A DNA stretch of 51,703 bases from Firmicutes bacterium UBA3932 (GTDB lineage Bacteria > Bacillota > Clostridia > Peptostreptococcales > Anaerovoracaceae): assembly GCA_002385825.1 (NCBI GenBank), contig DGEG01000105.1:596-52298 (forward strand), in the 5' to 3' direction. A program made the position numbers and the translations under genes. The notes beneath the pieces are model-generated. The model had not been told where the DNA came from. It saw only the letters and a program-made list of their open reading frames with translations, and made no database searches. Positions 15,161-23,978 of the stretch are shown here, in pieces (position 1 is the first letter of the stretch; every line of letters begins with the position of its first letter).

Positions 15161-15508
15161 ATGGACGTGATGAAGGCCATTGAGCAGGATTATCTAAAGA
15201 CAGACCTGCCCAAGTTCAACGTCGGCGACACGGTAAGGGTCCATATAAAGATCAAAGAAGGTTCTCGTGAGAGAATTCAGGTCTTTGAAGGCTTCGTACT
15301 CAAGAAGCAGAGCGGCGGACTCAGTGAAACTTTCACTGTTAGAAGAATAGCATCCGGCGTCGGCGTAGAAAAGACTTTCCCGCTTCATTCGCCCAGGATT
15401 GACAAAATAGAAGTAGTCAGACAGGGCGATGTAAGAAGAGCTAAGCTGAACTATATGAGGGAAAGAACCGGTAAAGCAGCTAAGATTAAAAGCAAAGAAG
15501 GGAACTAA
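15161..15508 (+). CDS. rplS: 50S ribosomal protein L19
   Basis: A 115-residue ribosomal protein of the large subunit, at the 30S-50S interface. Family signatures are present: PKFNVGDTVRVHIKIKEG, ERIQVFEGFVLKKQSGG, ETFTVRRIASGVGVEKTFP and the C-terminal HSPRIDKIEVVRQGDVRRAK-LNYMRERTGKAAKI. The ATG at 15161 was chosen over an in-frame ATG at 15140 because GGGGAGGAGG lies between the two, seven bases before 15161, and because the family starts at MDVMKAIEQ. In Bacillus rplS follows trmD; here it follows the recombinase. It ends in its own terminator, and rbgA, which assembles the same subunit, comes next. Confidence 0.97.
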   Translation: MDVMKAIEQDYLKTDLPKFNVGDTVRVHIKIKEGSRERIQVFEGFVLKKQSGGLSETFTVRRIASGVGVEKTFPLHSPRIDKIEVVRQGDVRRAKLNYMRERTGKAAKIKSKEGN

Positions 15509-15515
15509 TAAAAGG

Positions 15516-15544
15516 AAGGGGCCTATACGGCCCCCTTTTTTTAA
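15516..15544 (+). terminator. rplS terminator
   Basis: Stem GGGGCC/GGCCCC with AA-TT extension, loop TATAC, followed by about nine T. Located directly after the rplS stop codon and only 17 bp before rbgA, so rbgA transcription depends on readthrough or an unseen promoter. Confidence 0.85.
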
Positions 15545-15560
15545 ATACACCGAGGAAGAA

Positions 15561-16400
15561 ATGATGCAAAACATAAATTGGTATCCCGGACACATGAAGA
15601 AGACCCGGGAACTGATACAGCAAAACTTAAAATTGGTGGATGCGGTAATAGAGGTTCTTGATGCAAGAATTCCTGTTTCGAGCAAAAATCCCATTATAGA
15701 CGAATTGGTACGGGGGAAACCGAGAATTATCGCATTCAACAAGAGCGATCTGGCTGACGAGAAAGCTGTGGATGCCTGGATCGATCATTTCCGTGAGCAG
15801 GCAATTCCCGCAATAGCCATAAACGCCAATTCAGGTGCGGGAGTCCCTGGGCTGCTGAAACTTCTGGAAGACATTCAAGAAAAACGAAATCAGGACAGGC
15901 TCCGTCATAAACCTTTGCGCCTCATGATAGTAGGGGTCCCCAATGTAGGGAAGTCATCTCTGATCAACAGGCTTACGGGACGCAAGAGCGCCCAAATCGG
16001 CAATCGCCCCGGAGTCACCAGAGGAAAGCAATGGCTTACCATGGAAAACGGCATGCAGCTCTTAGATACTCCTGGAATACTCTGGCCGAAATTTGAGGAT
16101 CAAACAACCGGCCGTAATTTGGCATTTTGCGGAGCCATAAAAGATGAAATTTTAGATGTGGCAAATCTTGCACTCGAGTTGATCGATGCCCTTTCTGCAA
16201 ATTATGGAGATCTGCTTATGGCAAGATATAAAATTGAAGGGTTAGGAGAGACGCCTCTGGAAACAATGGAGGCCATCGCTCAAAAACGAGGATTTATCCT
16301 GCCGGGAAAACGCATCGACTATGAGCGTACAGGCCGCACTATACTGGATGAGTTTAGAAGAGGACTAATCGGAAAAATCACCCTGGAGCATCTTGTTTAG
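15561..16400 (+). CDS. rbgA: Ribosome biogenesis GTPase YlqF/RbgA
   Basis: A 279-residue circularly permuted GTPase needed for late assembly of the 50S subunit. Motif order is G4-G5-G1-G2-G3: FNKSDLAD (G4, about residue 58), then GVPNVGKSSL (G1, about 127), a Thr in NRPGVTRG (G2) and DTPGILWPKF (G3, about 172). N-terminal MMQNINWYPGHMKKTREL is the family hallmark, with WYPGHM contacting RNA. The C-terminal helical domain follows from about residue 200. The ATG at 15561 has GAGGAAGAA upstream; the next codon is also ATG at 15564 and either is possible. It is followed by rnhB, as in Bacillus (ylqF-rnhB). No anomaly is seen. Confidence 0.96.
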   Translation: MMQNINWYPGHMKKTRELIQQNLKLVDAVIEVLDARIPVSSKNPIIDELVRGKPRIIAFNKSDLADEKAVDAWIDHFREQAIPAIAINANSGAGVPGLLKLLEDIQEKRNQDRLRHKPLRLMIVGVPNVGKSSLINRLTGRKSAQIGNRPGVTRGKQWLTMENGMQLLDTPGILWPKFEDQTTGRNLAFCGAIKDEILDVANLALELIDALSANYGDLLMARYKIEGLGETPLETMEAIAQKRGFILPGKRIDYERTGRTILDEFRRGLIGKITLEHLV

Positions 16401-16467
16401 CGGAGACGATTTCAGATAAAGAACAACGCCCGTATAAATAGAATCTATTCGAAGAAAGGTAGTCCCA

Positions 16468-17169
16468 ATGAAAAAGGAAGAACGCCTGCAGCTTCTTCAG
16501 GAAAAACTGGTCAGGATGAAGCAGCACGAGAACGCCCTCTATGAGAAGGGCATTCAGTACATAGCAGGAGTAGATGAAGCAGGCAGAGGCCCACTGGCGG
16601 GGCCGGTAGTTGCTGCCGCCGTGGTTTTGCCTAAGGATTTTAATATATTGGGAGTAGACGACTCCAAAAAACTGTCGCCGAAAAAGCGGGAAGAACTTTT
16701 CGTGCTGATTAAAGAGGCTGCCGTAGCTTACGGCATCGGGTGCGTAGACAATGAGACAATAGACCGGATCAATATCCTGGAAGCCACAAAACTGGCTATG
16801 AAAGATGCGCTGAGGCAGTTGGAAGCCAGTTTGCGTTCAATCCTGGGAGAAGAATGGAAAAAACTAACGGGAGATGAAAATAGACAAAAACCCTGCTGCA
16901 TCCAGCATATTTTAATTGATGGACTTGCTCTTCCGGATGTACCTATTCCGCAGACCGCTATCGTACACGGAGATGCAATCAGCGTGTCCATCGCCGCCGC
17001 TTCCATACTGGCCAAGGTGACCCGGGACCAAATAATGATGGATAACCACAGGATCTATCCCGGATACGCCTTTGACTGCAATAAAGGCTATGGGACGAAA
17101 GCCCACTATGAGGGGATTAAACTATATGGGCTTTGCCCCATTCACCGCAGGACGTTTTTACACAAGTAG
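16468..17169 (+). CDS. rnhB: Ribonuclease HII
   Basis: Cleaves RNA in RNA-DNA hybrids and at single ribonucleotides. The four acidic active-site residues are in GVDEAGRGPLAGPVVAAAV (Asp and Glu, about residue 35), HILIDGLALPD (Asp) and SVSIAAASILAKVTRD (Asp). At 233 residues it has a short N-terminal helical extension (MKKEERLQLLQEKLVRMKQ) as in Bacillus. The C-terminal HYEGIKLYGLCPIHRRTF segment is also typical. AAGAAAGG lies nine bases before the ATG. The gene is in a short operon with rbgA, and its last 12 bp overlap the 3' end of the oppositely oriented aminotransferase gene. Confidence 0.96.
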   Translation: MKKEERLQLLQEKLVRMKQHENALYEKGIQYIAGVDEAGRGPLAGPVVAAAVVLPKDFNILGVDDSKKLSPKKREELFVLIKEAAVAYGIGCVDNETIDRINILEATKLAMKDALRQLEASLRSILGEEWKKLTGDENRQKPCCIQHILIDGLALPDVPIPQTAIVHGDAISVSIAAASILAKVTRDQIMMDNHRIYPGYAFDCNKGYGTKAHYEGIKLYGLCPIHRRTFLHK

Positions 17170-18501
17170 CCCCTCCACTTCCTTTTCTACGGAACGGATG
17201 GATTCCTCCAATAATTCCACGAGAAGATATATTTCTTTTTCATGTATTATGAGCGGAGGGCTTATTAAAATAGAATCTCCGCTGATTCCGTCGATATAAC
17301 CGAAGCTGGGGTACACGATAAGCCCTCTTGAAAAGCAGGCTTTTACCACTCTATCGGTGATTTTATCTTCCGGATCGAAAACATTTTTCCCGGTTTTGTC
17401 TCTGGAAAACTCCACACCCCAGAGCAGTCCCTTTCCACGGACATCGCTCACCATCCGGGAACGCCCCATCATTTCTTTCAGCGCTCTCTCCAGGACCCGG
17501 CCTTTTTCCGCAGCATTTTTAACTACATCGTGCTTTTTCATGTAATCTATTACAGCCAGGGCATTGGCTGCGGCCAGCGGATTGCCGCCGAATGTATGCC
17601 CGGTTGAAAAATTCACGCCTCTTTCGGCCATTTCTTGGTAAATGTGCCGACTGACAATGATGCCGGACAGGGGAACGTAGCCGCTGCTGACGCCCTTCCC
17701 GAAAATGATTACATCGGGCTCAAGATTCCAATGTTCCGCTGCAAAATACTTTCCGGTCCTTCCGAAGCCCGTAATCACTTCATCTAAAATAAACAGTATA
17801 TCGTTATCCCGGCAGATCTGCTGAATGCGTTCAAAATAGCCATCCGGAGGAGTGATGCCTGCGCCTGAGGCGCCGGTAATCGGCTCGCATATTACGGCGG
17901 AAACGTTTTCGCTGCCATATCTGTTGATCATTTTCTGGAGGTAATTGGCGCAGAAAAGATTGCAGTCATGCGGTTCTTTTTCGTAAGGGCAGAGGTGGCA
18001 GAACGGGAGCTCCAGCACGGGGCAGTCGATGAGATAGGGAGCGTATTCCTTCCTCCTCGATGCGTTCCCCGACATGGACAGGGACCCCATGGTGCTGCCG
18101 TGATAACTGCTCCATCTGGAAATAATCCGCTGCTTCGTCGGTTGATTTTTAGCCGTCCAGTATGAGTAAGCCATTTTAAGGGCTAGCTCTGCGGCTTCGG
18201 ATCCGCTGTTCGCCAGGCTTACGTATGTCAGGTCACCCGGCGCCAGCGATGCGATTTCATGACAGAGCTCCTCAAGAGGAAAGTTGGTGAACTGGCTGCG
18301 ATATGTAAATGTCAACAAATCAAGCTGCTCTTTGATCGCGTCCGTTATCTCCGGGTTGTTGTGGCCCAGATTCACTGTCATGGCGCCGGAACTGCCGTCA
18401 ATATACTCTTTCCCTTCTTTGTCATAAATGTATATGCCGTTGCCCCGATATGCCATAGGGAATTTTTCCGCAAAGACGGGAGAAATAAAATTTGATTTCA
18501 T
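17158..18501 (-). CDS. Class III aminotransferase with cysteine cluster
   Basis: A 447-residue PLP enzyme of the omega-aminotransferase fold (BioA, GabT, AGXT2-like). Key residues: the PLP-phosphate loop SGSEAAELALKMAY (about 100-112), the ring-stacking ILDEVITGFGRTG (D240) and Lys269 in FGKGVSSGYVPLSG, which forms the Schiff base. An unusual Cys group lies at C168-x2-C171-x8-C180-x3-C184 (segment PFCHLCPYEKEPHDCNLFC), a spacing reminiscent of a metal site; a similar motif is found in a subset of class III aminotransferases. The substrate cannot be told. A TTGCCG-N17-TATAAG promoter lies about 130 bases upstream. It stands alone on the minus strand between rnhB and the valS leader, so neighbours give no pathway clue. 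Confidence 0.85.
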   Translation of the reverse strand: MKSNFISPVFAEKFPMAYRGNGIYIYDKEGKEYIDGSSGAMTVNLGHNNPEITDAIKEQLDLLTFTYRSQFTNFPLEELCHEIASLAPGDLTYVSLANSGSEAAELALKMAYSYWTAKNQPTKQRIISRWSSYHGSTMGSLSMSGNASRRKEYAPYLIDCPVLELPFCHLCPYEKEPHDCNLFCANYLQKMINRYGSENVSAVICEPITGASGAGITPPDGYFERIQQICRDNDILFILDEVITGFGRTGKYFAAEHWNLEPDVIIFGKGVSSGYVPLSGIIVSRHIYQEMAERGVNFSTGHTFGGNPLAAANALAVIDYMKKHDVVKNAAEKGRVLERALKEMMGRSRMVSDVRGKGLLWGVEFSRDKTGKNVFDPEDKITDRVVKACFSRGLIVYPSFGYIDGISGDSILISPPLIIHEKEIYLLVELLEESIRSVEKEVEGLLV

Positions 18502-18631
18502 GGGCGTTTCCTCTTTTCTGATTTACTTAATGTTGTGAGGACAATCAACTTCTCTTCAACTCATCCTATACGGGTAATCAGCCGGCCCAGTCTATCACCG
18601 GTCCGGAAAGAAGAAATACAGTAAAAGTGTG

Positions 18632-18660
18632 CTTATATTGTAACGGATTAGAAACGGCAA
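18632..18660 (-). promoter_or_regulatory. Promoter of the aminotransferase gene
   Basis: On the minus strand TTGCCG (18660-18655), 17-bp spacer, TATAAG (18637-18632). Gives a leader of about 125 nt before the ATG at 18501, in which I recognise no riboswitch. Confidence 0.6.
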
Positions 18661-18747
18661 TTCAACTCGCAGAGACGAATAATCCAAAATTCTGCAGCAG
18701 CTTCGTTTGATTGGCTTTGTTCGGTTGGTGTTCGTGGAATTATATTC

Positions 18748-18775
18748 TTGACAAAAGAGGTCCGGGCTGTAAAAT
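18748..18775 (+). promoter_or_regulatory. Promoter of the valS T-box leader
   Basis: TTGACA (18748-18753), 16-bp spacer, TAAAAT (18770-18775). Predicted transcription start near 18782, just before the first leader hairpin (TTGCC/GGCAA, about 18789-18801). Confidence 0.75.
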
Positions 18776-18781
18776 GGAAAT

Positions 18782-19025
18782 ATAGCTTTTGCCAAAGGCA
18801 AATGCAATAAAAATGAATAGGAATGCGATGATCAAGAGGAGTAACAAAACACCTTTCTACAGAGAAAAGACCCGATGCCCGCGAGCGGGTAAGGCTGAGA
18901 GGTCTTGAAAAAGGATTTTGCGAAGGTCGTTTGGGAGCATGTTTAAATGAGGGCTGTGGAAGCACAGAATTAAGGTGGTACCGCGGAACAATCCGTCCTT
19001 ATGCATATCGCATAAGGATTTTTTT
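18782..19025 (+). ncRNA. T-box leader, valine type
   Basis: The T-box sequence AAGGTGGTACCGCGG is present at 18972-18986 and precedes an intrinsic terminator. Upstream lie the stem I elements: GATGATCAAGAGGAGTA (18827-18843, AG bulge and AGTA part), a GC-rich distal hairpin (CCCGATGCCCGCGAGCGGG, from about 18871) and GGCTGAGAGG. The specifier, read in GAAGGTCGTTTGGGAGC, is GTC at 18926-18928, a valine codon, matching valS downstream. Uncharged tRNA-Val would pair with the specifier and, through its CCA end, with the T-box bulge, favouring the antiterminator and so valS expression. The T-box is unmistakable; the specifier position is a reasoned choice. Confidence 0.93.
18996..19025 (+). terminator. 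T-box leader terminator
   Basis: Perfect 9-bp stem TCCTTATGC/GCATAAGGA with loop ATATC, followed by seven T (19019-19025). The ascending arm includes the CC-GTCC bases that would pair with AAGGTGG in the alternative antiterminator. Confidence 0.88.
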
Positions 19026-19090
19026 CAGTATAAATCGAGTATTACACGGCGAAAGCGGCCGATTCACTTTATAGTATTGGAGGAGAAGAC

Positions 19091-21766
19091 GTGGAAAAGA
19101 ATTTAAGCAAGACATATGATCCGAAACAATTTGAAAAAAGATTATACGAGGAGTGGGAAAAGAGTGGAGCATTCCAAGGGAAAAGAGACAAATCTAAAAC
19201 TCCATTTACCATCGTCATGCCTCCGCCCAACATCACTGGACAGCTTCACATGGGTCATGCCCTTGACCACACGCTGCAGGACGTGCTGACTCGCTGGAAG
19301 AGGATGCAAGGCTTCGATACCCTATGGCTTCCTGGCACTGACCATGCAAGCATCGCCACAGAAGTAAAAGTGGCGGATAAGATCCGTGAAGAAGAAGGAA
19401 AGACAAAGGAGGAGCTTGGCCGGGAAGAATTCCTGAAGAGAGCCTGGGAATGGAAAGAGACTTATGGAGGAAGGATTACCGAGCAGTGCAGAAAGCTGGG
19501 AGATTCCTGTGATTGGTCCAGAGAGCGTTTTACTATGGATGAGGGCTGCAACAGGGCCGTAGTGGAGTTCTTCGTTCGCTTATATGAAAAGAATTTGATA
19601 TACAGAGGAAACCGCATCATAAATTGGTGCCCCAGTTGCGGCACTTCACTTTCCGATGCGGAGGTGGAGCATGACGACAAGAACAGTAAGTATTACTACA
19701 TCCGCTATCCCGGTGAGGACGGAAGCGAAGGTATCGTGGTAGCCACTTCCCGTCCGGAAACCATGTTCGGCGACGTTGCCATTGCCGTAAATCCGGAAGA
19801 TTCTCGCTATCGTGACATGATCGGCAAAAAAGTGCTGCTTCCCTTGATAGGGAAGGCTATTCCCATATTGGCGGATCCTTATCCCGATCCGGAAAAAGGC
19901 ACCGGTGCCGTTAAGATTACGCCTGCCCATGATCCCAATGACTTTGAAGTTGGTCTCAGACACAATCTGCCGCAGCCTTCCTGCATCAACGAAGATGCCA
20001 CAATGAATGAGCTGGCAGGCAAATATGCGGGTATGGACCGTTACGAATGCAGGAAAGCCTGGGTTGCAGACCTGGAAGCGGCAGGGTATCTTGTTAAAGT
20101 AGAAGACATGGTCATCCCCGTGGGGGAATGCTATCGTTGCAAAGACGTGGTAGAGCCCATGCTTTCGGAACAGTGGTTCGTACGCATGGAGGAGCTGGCC
20201 AAGCCTGCCATAGAGGCTGCCAAAAGCGGAGAGCTGACTCATGTACCTGAACGCTTTGAAAAGATATATCTCCATTGGTTGGAGGAAATCAGGGATTGGT
20301 GCATCTCCCGACAGCTTTGGTGGGGGCACAGGATTCCTGCATATTACTGCGATGACTGCGGTGAGATAATGGTGCTTAGAGAGGCACCCAAAACTTGCGC
20401 CAAATGCGGCAGCGGCAATATCAGGCAGGATGAAGATGTGCTGGACACCTGGTTCAGTTCAGCCTTATGGCCATTCTCTACTATGGGATGGCCGGAGCAG
20501 ACACCGGATCTGGAACATTATTTCCCCACGGACGTGCTGGTTACCGGTTATGACATTATATTTTTCTGGGTAGTGAGAATGGTGTTCTCTTCCCTGGCAA
20601 TGACGGGTAAAGTGCCTTTCCATCACGTCTACGTTCATGGACTGGTGAGAGATGCGGAAGGGCGAAAGATGAGCAAATCTCTCGGAAACGGCATCGACCC
20701 GCTTGAAATCATAGACCAGTACGGAGCGGATGCACTGCGCTTTATGTTGGCAACGGGCATAAGCCCGGGAAACGATCTGCGCTTTAAGATGGACCGACTT
20801 GAATCCTGCCGCAATTTTGCAAACAAGTTATGGAACGCTTCGAGATTTGTCATAATGAATCTGTTGGACGAAAAAGGCGATTTCTTCCCCATGGCGGACG
20901 CGGCGGAAGGAATTGAAAAGCTGGTGCTGAAAGATGAAGACAAGTGGATTTTGACAAGGCTCAACCAAGCAGTTTCCGAAATTACGAACAAAATGGAGAA
21001 ATATGAGTTGGCCCTGGCGGGGCAGAGGGTTCACGATCTCATTTGGAACGAGTACTGCGATTGGTATATCGAGCTGGTGAAGGCAAGGCTTTATGGAGAG
21101 GATGAGGACGATAAGCTGGTGGCGCGCTTCGTACTTGTAAAGGTGTTGAAAGATATGTTGGCGTTGCTTCATCCCTTCATGCCATTCATCACCGAGGAAA
21201 TATGGGGCTATTTACCGGGAGACGGGGGAATGCTCATCGTAGCACCCTGGCCGGTATACGATGAAGCTTTGAATTTCCCTGCAGAAAGCGACAGGATGGC
21301 TTTAATCATGGAGACCATCCGAAGCATTCGAAACATCCGGGCGGAAGCGGAAGCGGCTCCGTCGAAAAAGCTTCGTGCCGTCATTCTTTCCACGGGAGAT
21401 GCCCTTAAGGCAATCAAGGCCGGTGAAAGCTATCTGAAAAACCTGGCAAACCTGTCCGAGGTGCGTTTTATCGAAGATAAGGGGCAGATTCAGGAAGAAA
21501 TCATGTCTGCGGTCGTTCATGGAGCGGAAATCTTCATTCCTCTTGACGACCTGGTTGACTACCAGGCCGAGTATCAGAGACTGGAAAAAGAAAAGACACG
21601 GCTTGAAGCGGAAAGAGCAAGGCTTTCTGCGAAGTTGGAAAATCAGGAATTCATTAAAAAAGCTCCGGAGGCTGTCGTAGCGGCTGAACGGGAGAAATTT
21701 GAAAAGGCAGGAGCCATGCTGGAAAAAATAGAAGAGCGCCTTTCTTTCGTGGCTAAAAAGATATAA
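19091..21766 (+). CDS. valS: Valyl-tRNA synthetase
   Basis: Class I synthetase charging tRNA-Val. The HIGH-type motif is in PPPNITGQLHMGHA (about residue 43) and the KMSKS motif in GRKMSKSLGNGIDP (about 524). Between them lies the CP1 editing domain (VATSRPETMFGDVAIAV), which removes misactivated threonine, and a CDDCGE...CAKCGS zinc-like pair. The C-terminus is a coiled-coil arm (EYQRLEKEKTRLEAERARL) typical of ValRS. At 891 residues the length is normal. The start is GTG with GGAGGAGAA upstream. The gene is controlled by the T-box leader 66 bases upstream and is followed by folC, a common clostridial order. Confidence 0.97.
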   Translation: MEKNLSKTYDPKQFEKRLYEEWEKSGAFQGKRDKSKTPFTIVMPPPNITGQLHMGHALDHTLQDVLTRWKRMQGFDTLWLPGTDHASIATEVKVADKIREEEGKTKEELGREEFLKRAWEWKETYGGRITEQCRKLGDSCDWSRERFTMDEGCNRAVVEFFVRLYEKNLIYRGNRIINWCPSCGTSLSDAEVEHDDKNSKYYYIRYPGEDGSEGIVVATSRPETMFGDVAIAVNPEDSRYRDMIGKKVLLPLIGKAIPILADPYPDPEKGTGAVKITPAHDPNDFEVGLRHNLPQPSCINEDATMNELAGKYAGMDRYECRKAWVADLEAAGYLVKVEDMVIPVGECYRCKDVVEPMLSEQWFVRMEELAKPAIEAAKSGELTHVPERFEKIYLHWLEEIRDWCISRQLWWGHRIPAYYCDDCGEIMVLREAPKTCAKCGSGNIRQDEDVLDTWFSSALWPFSTMGWPEQTPDLEHYFPTDVLVTGYDIIFFWVVRMVFSSLAMTGKVPFHHVYVHGLVRDAEGRKMSKSLGNGIDPLEIIDQYGADALRFMLATGISPGNDLRFKMDRLESCRNFANKLWNASRFVIMNLLDEKGDFFPMADAAEGIEKLVLKDEDKWILTRLNQAVSEITNKMEKYELALAGQRVHDLIWNEYCDWYIELVKARLYGEDEDDKLVARFVLVKVLKDMLALLHPFMPFITEEIWGYLPGDGGMLIVAPWPVYDEALNFPAESDRMALIMETIRSIRNIRAEAEAAPSKKLRAVILSTGDALKAIKAGESYLKNLANLSEVRFIEDKGQIQEEIMSAVVHGAEIFIPLDDLVDYQAEYQRLEKEKTRLEAERARLSAKLENQEFIKKAPEAVVAAEREKFEKAGAMLEKIEERLSFVAKKI

Positions 21767-21775
21767 GGAATGCAC

Positions 21776-23095
21776 ATGAACTACGAAGAAACCATAGAGA
21801 AGATACACGGTTTTCAGAAATTCGGCAGCAGACTGGGGCTTGAGCGGATGACTGTTCTGATGGACCTCCTTGGCAATCCGCAGGATCGAATGAAGGTAAT
21901 TCACGTGGCCGGCACCAACGGAAAAGGCTCCGTCTGCCGCTATCTGGCTTCTGTGTTGAAGGAAAACGGCTATAAAGTAGGGCTTTATACTTCACCCTAC
22001 CTCGAGAGGTTTACGGAACGCATCGAGTTTGACGGTAAAGAAATATCAAAGGAAGATCTGACCGATTGTGCAGAAACGGTTTTTCGGGCAGTAGACAAAA
22101 TGTTGGCGGCAGGCTACGAGTCCCCTACTGAATTCGAGCTGGTAACCGCTATCGGGTTTGTTTATTTTCATAGGATGCCCATGGATATTCTCGTGCTGGA
22201 GGTGGGCCTGGGAGGCAGGGGAGATTCTACCAATATCATCGAAGCTCCTATTGCATCCGTTATAACCTCTATTTCCTACGACCACAGAAACGTGCTCGGA
22301 AATACTCTTGGGGAAATAGCCAGGGAAAAAGCAGGTATAATTAAAACAGGTTCTCCTGTGATCTCCAACGTGGATGATCCGGAAGCAGCGAGAGTTATCA
22401 GGGAAGCGGCTTATGAGCGAGGCTGTGATTTCTATGACGCTTCGCAAACAAAGCCCACGGATGTGACGAAATCTCTGGATGGCTATTCTTTTAAGGGATT
22501 TTCTTTCGCTGGGGCTCCTTTTCCGGTGGAATTGAAAATGATCGGCATGCACCAGGTATCCAATGCAATATGTGCTTTGACGGTGATTGAAGTACTGGCC
22601 GAAAGGGGTATAATAAATATCGATTTGGAAAAAGTGCGGAAAGGCATGAAAGGTGCGTTACAGAAGGGACGCCTGGAGATTCTGAGCAGGGAGCCTTTGC
22701 TGATTATCGACGGGGCTCATAACGAGGCCGGAGTCAAAGCTTTGACACGAGTGGTGGAAGACCATTTCCAAGATAAAAAAATACTGTTAATTATCGGGAT
22801 GATGGCCGACAAGGAAGTAGATCGCTTGGTGGAAATTTTCTGTTCCATTCCCGGAGACATAGCCGCTTCAGAACCTGACAATCCTCGAAAATTGAATGCG
22901 GAGCTGCTCTGCCGGGCTGTGAAGCAAGCGGGGCGAGACTGTGTTGTGTTGGGAGATTGGGAGAAGTCCTGCGACTACATTTATGAAAATAGGGACAAAT
23001 ACGATGTAATTATTGTTTCAGGTTCAATATATCTGATCGGTAGGGTGAGGGAGAGATTTGCGAATGACAACAAAAAAAGTATTGCTGGTCTATAA
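21776..23095 (+). CDS. folC: Folylpolyglutamate/dihydrofolate synthase
   Basis: Adds glutamate residues to folates, and in many bacteria also makes dihydrofolate. Mur-ligase fold: P-loop VAGTNGKGSVCRYL (about residue 44), the folate-contacting TSPYLERFTERI, EVGLGGRGDSTNII, and DGAHNEAGVKAL in the C-terminal domain. The ATG at 21776 is preferred to that at 21770 because AGGA is six bases before it and overlaps the earlier one. It starts ten bases after valS, so it is likely co-transcribed from the T-box promoter. Its last 32 bp overlap the next gene. Length of about 439 residues is normal. Confidence 0.94.
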   Translation: MNYEETIEKIHGFQKFGSRLGLERMTVLMDLLGNPQDRMKVIHVAGTNGKGSVCRYLASVLKENGYKVGLYTSPYLERFTERIEFDGKEISKEDLTDCAETVFRAVDKMLAAGYESPTEFELVTAIGFVYFHRMPMDILVLEVGLGGRGDSTNIIEAPIASVITSISYDHRNVLGNTLGEIAREKAGIIKTGSPVISNVDDPEAARVIREAAYERGCDFYDASQTKPTDVTKSLDGYSFKGFSFAGAPFPVELKMIGMHQVSNAICALTVIEVLAERGIINIDLEKVRKGMKGALQKGRLEILSREPLLIIDGAHNEAGVKALTRVVEDHFQDKKILLIIGMMADKEVDRLVEIFCSIPGDIAASEPDNPRKLNAELLCRAVKQAGRDCVVLGDWEKSCDYIYENRDKYDVIIVSGSIYLIGRVRERFANDNKKSIAGL

Positions 23096-23978
23096 TCCCA
23101 CGGCCGGGAACGGTCTCTTTAAAGCAAACCTGGACAGGATTATCGAGATGTTCCAAAAAAAGCGCATTTTGGTGGTACCTGTGCGCGCTGATAAACAAGC
23201 CTACATGAATGAAATGTTCCGGATGGCAAAGGAAAGAGAATTCAGCAAGATTATCGCTGCCGGAGGAGACGGAACGATAAACATCGTCGTCAACACCATG
23301 ATGAATAATAATGTGGATTTGCCCCTGGCAGTATTTCCTTCGGGAACGGCCAACGATTTTGCCTATTATTTCGATATTCCTCATGACATCGACGGAATGG
23401 TGAATATTGCAACAGAAGAGAATTACTCCTGTATCGATTTGGGATGCGTCAACGGAAAGTATTTCATCAATGTTGCAGCCATGGGTTTCCTGGTTGATGT
23501 GAGCCAGAGAACCGACCCGAATATTAAGAACACTTTAGGAGTCATGTCCTATTATCTTAAAGGAGTCAGCGAAGTTCCGAAACTTCAGCCTATACCTATT
23601 AGACTGGAAAGCGAAGAGTATTCCGGAACAGAAAAAATGTATTTTATGCTGGTGATGAACGGTAGATCTGCAGGCGGATTCAGGCGTATCGCGCCTACAG
23701 CGAGAATGGATGACGGACTTCTGGACGTGCTCCTTTTCCGGGAAATGCCTATTACGGAATTACCCGGACTTCTGTTCAATTTCATACAAGGCAACCACTC
23801 AGAGAATAAGAACGTTATTTTCTTCCGGACTAAAAAGCTCCGTTTAGAAACGGAGGCCGATATCGGAACGGATGTGGACGGAGAAAAAGGATGTGAGTTT
23901 CCTCTGGAAATCACCTGCATTCCTAAGAGGTTACGAGTAAATACTTTGCGCAATGATATGGAGGGATCTTATTGGTAG
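23064..23978 (+). CDS. Diacylglycerol kinase family lipid kinase
   Basis: A lipid kinase of the DagK/YegS/BmrU family, acting on membrane lipid from the cytoplasmic side. The family nucleotide loop is GGDGTINIVVN (about residue 65), followed by FPSGTANDFAYYFDIP, and the C-terminal domain has MNGRSAGGFRRIAPTARMDDGLLDV, all diagnostic. ATG at 23064 is chosen, with GGGAGAG eight bases upstream inside folC; a TTG six bases earlier is also in frame. About 304 residues. The gene overlaps folC by 32 bp and the acetyltransferase by 7 bp, suggesting a tight operon. In Gram-positives DgkB-type enzymes recycle diacylglycerol made during lipoteichoic acid synthesis; which lipid is used here is not shown by sequence. 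Confidence 0.9.
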   Translation: MTTKKVLLVYNPTAGNGLFKANLDRIIEMFQKKRILVVPVRADKQAYMNEMFRMAKEREFSKIIAAGGDGTINIVVNTMMNNNVDLPLAVFPSGTANDFAYYFDIPHDIDGMVNIATEENYSCIDLGCVNGKYFINVAAMGFLVDVSQRTDPNIKNTLGVMSYYLKGVSEVPKLQPIPIRLESEEYSGTEKMYFMLVMNGRSAGGFRRIAPTARMDDGLLDVLLFREMPITELPGLLFNFIQGNHSENKNVIFFRTKKLRLETEADIGTDVDGEKGCEFPLEITCIPKRLRVNTLRNDMEGSYW

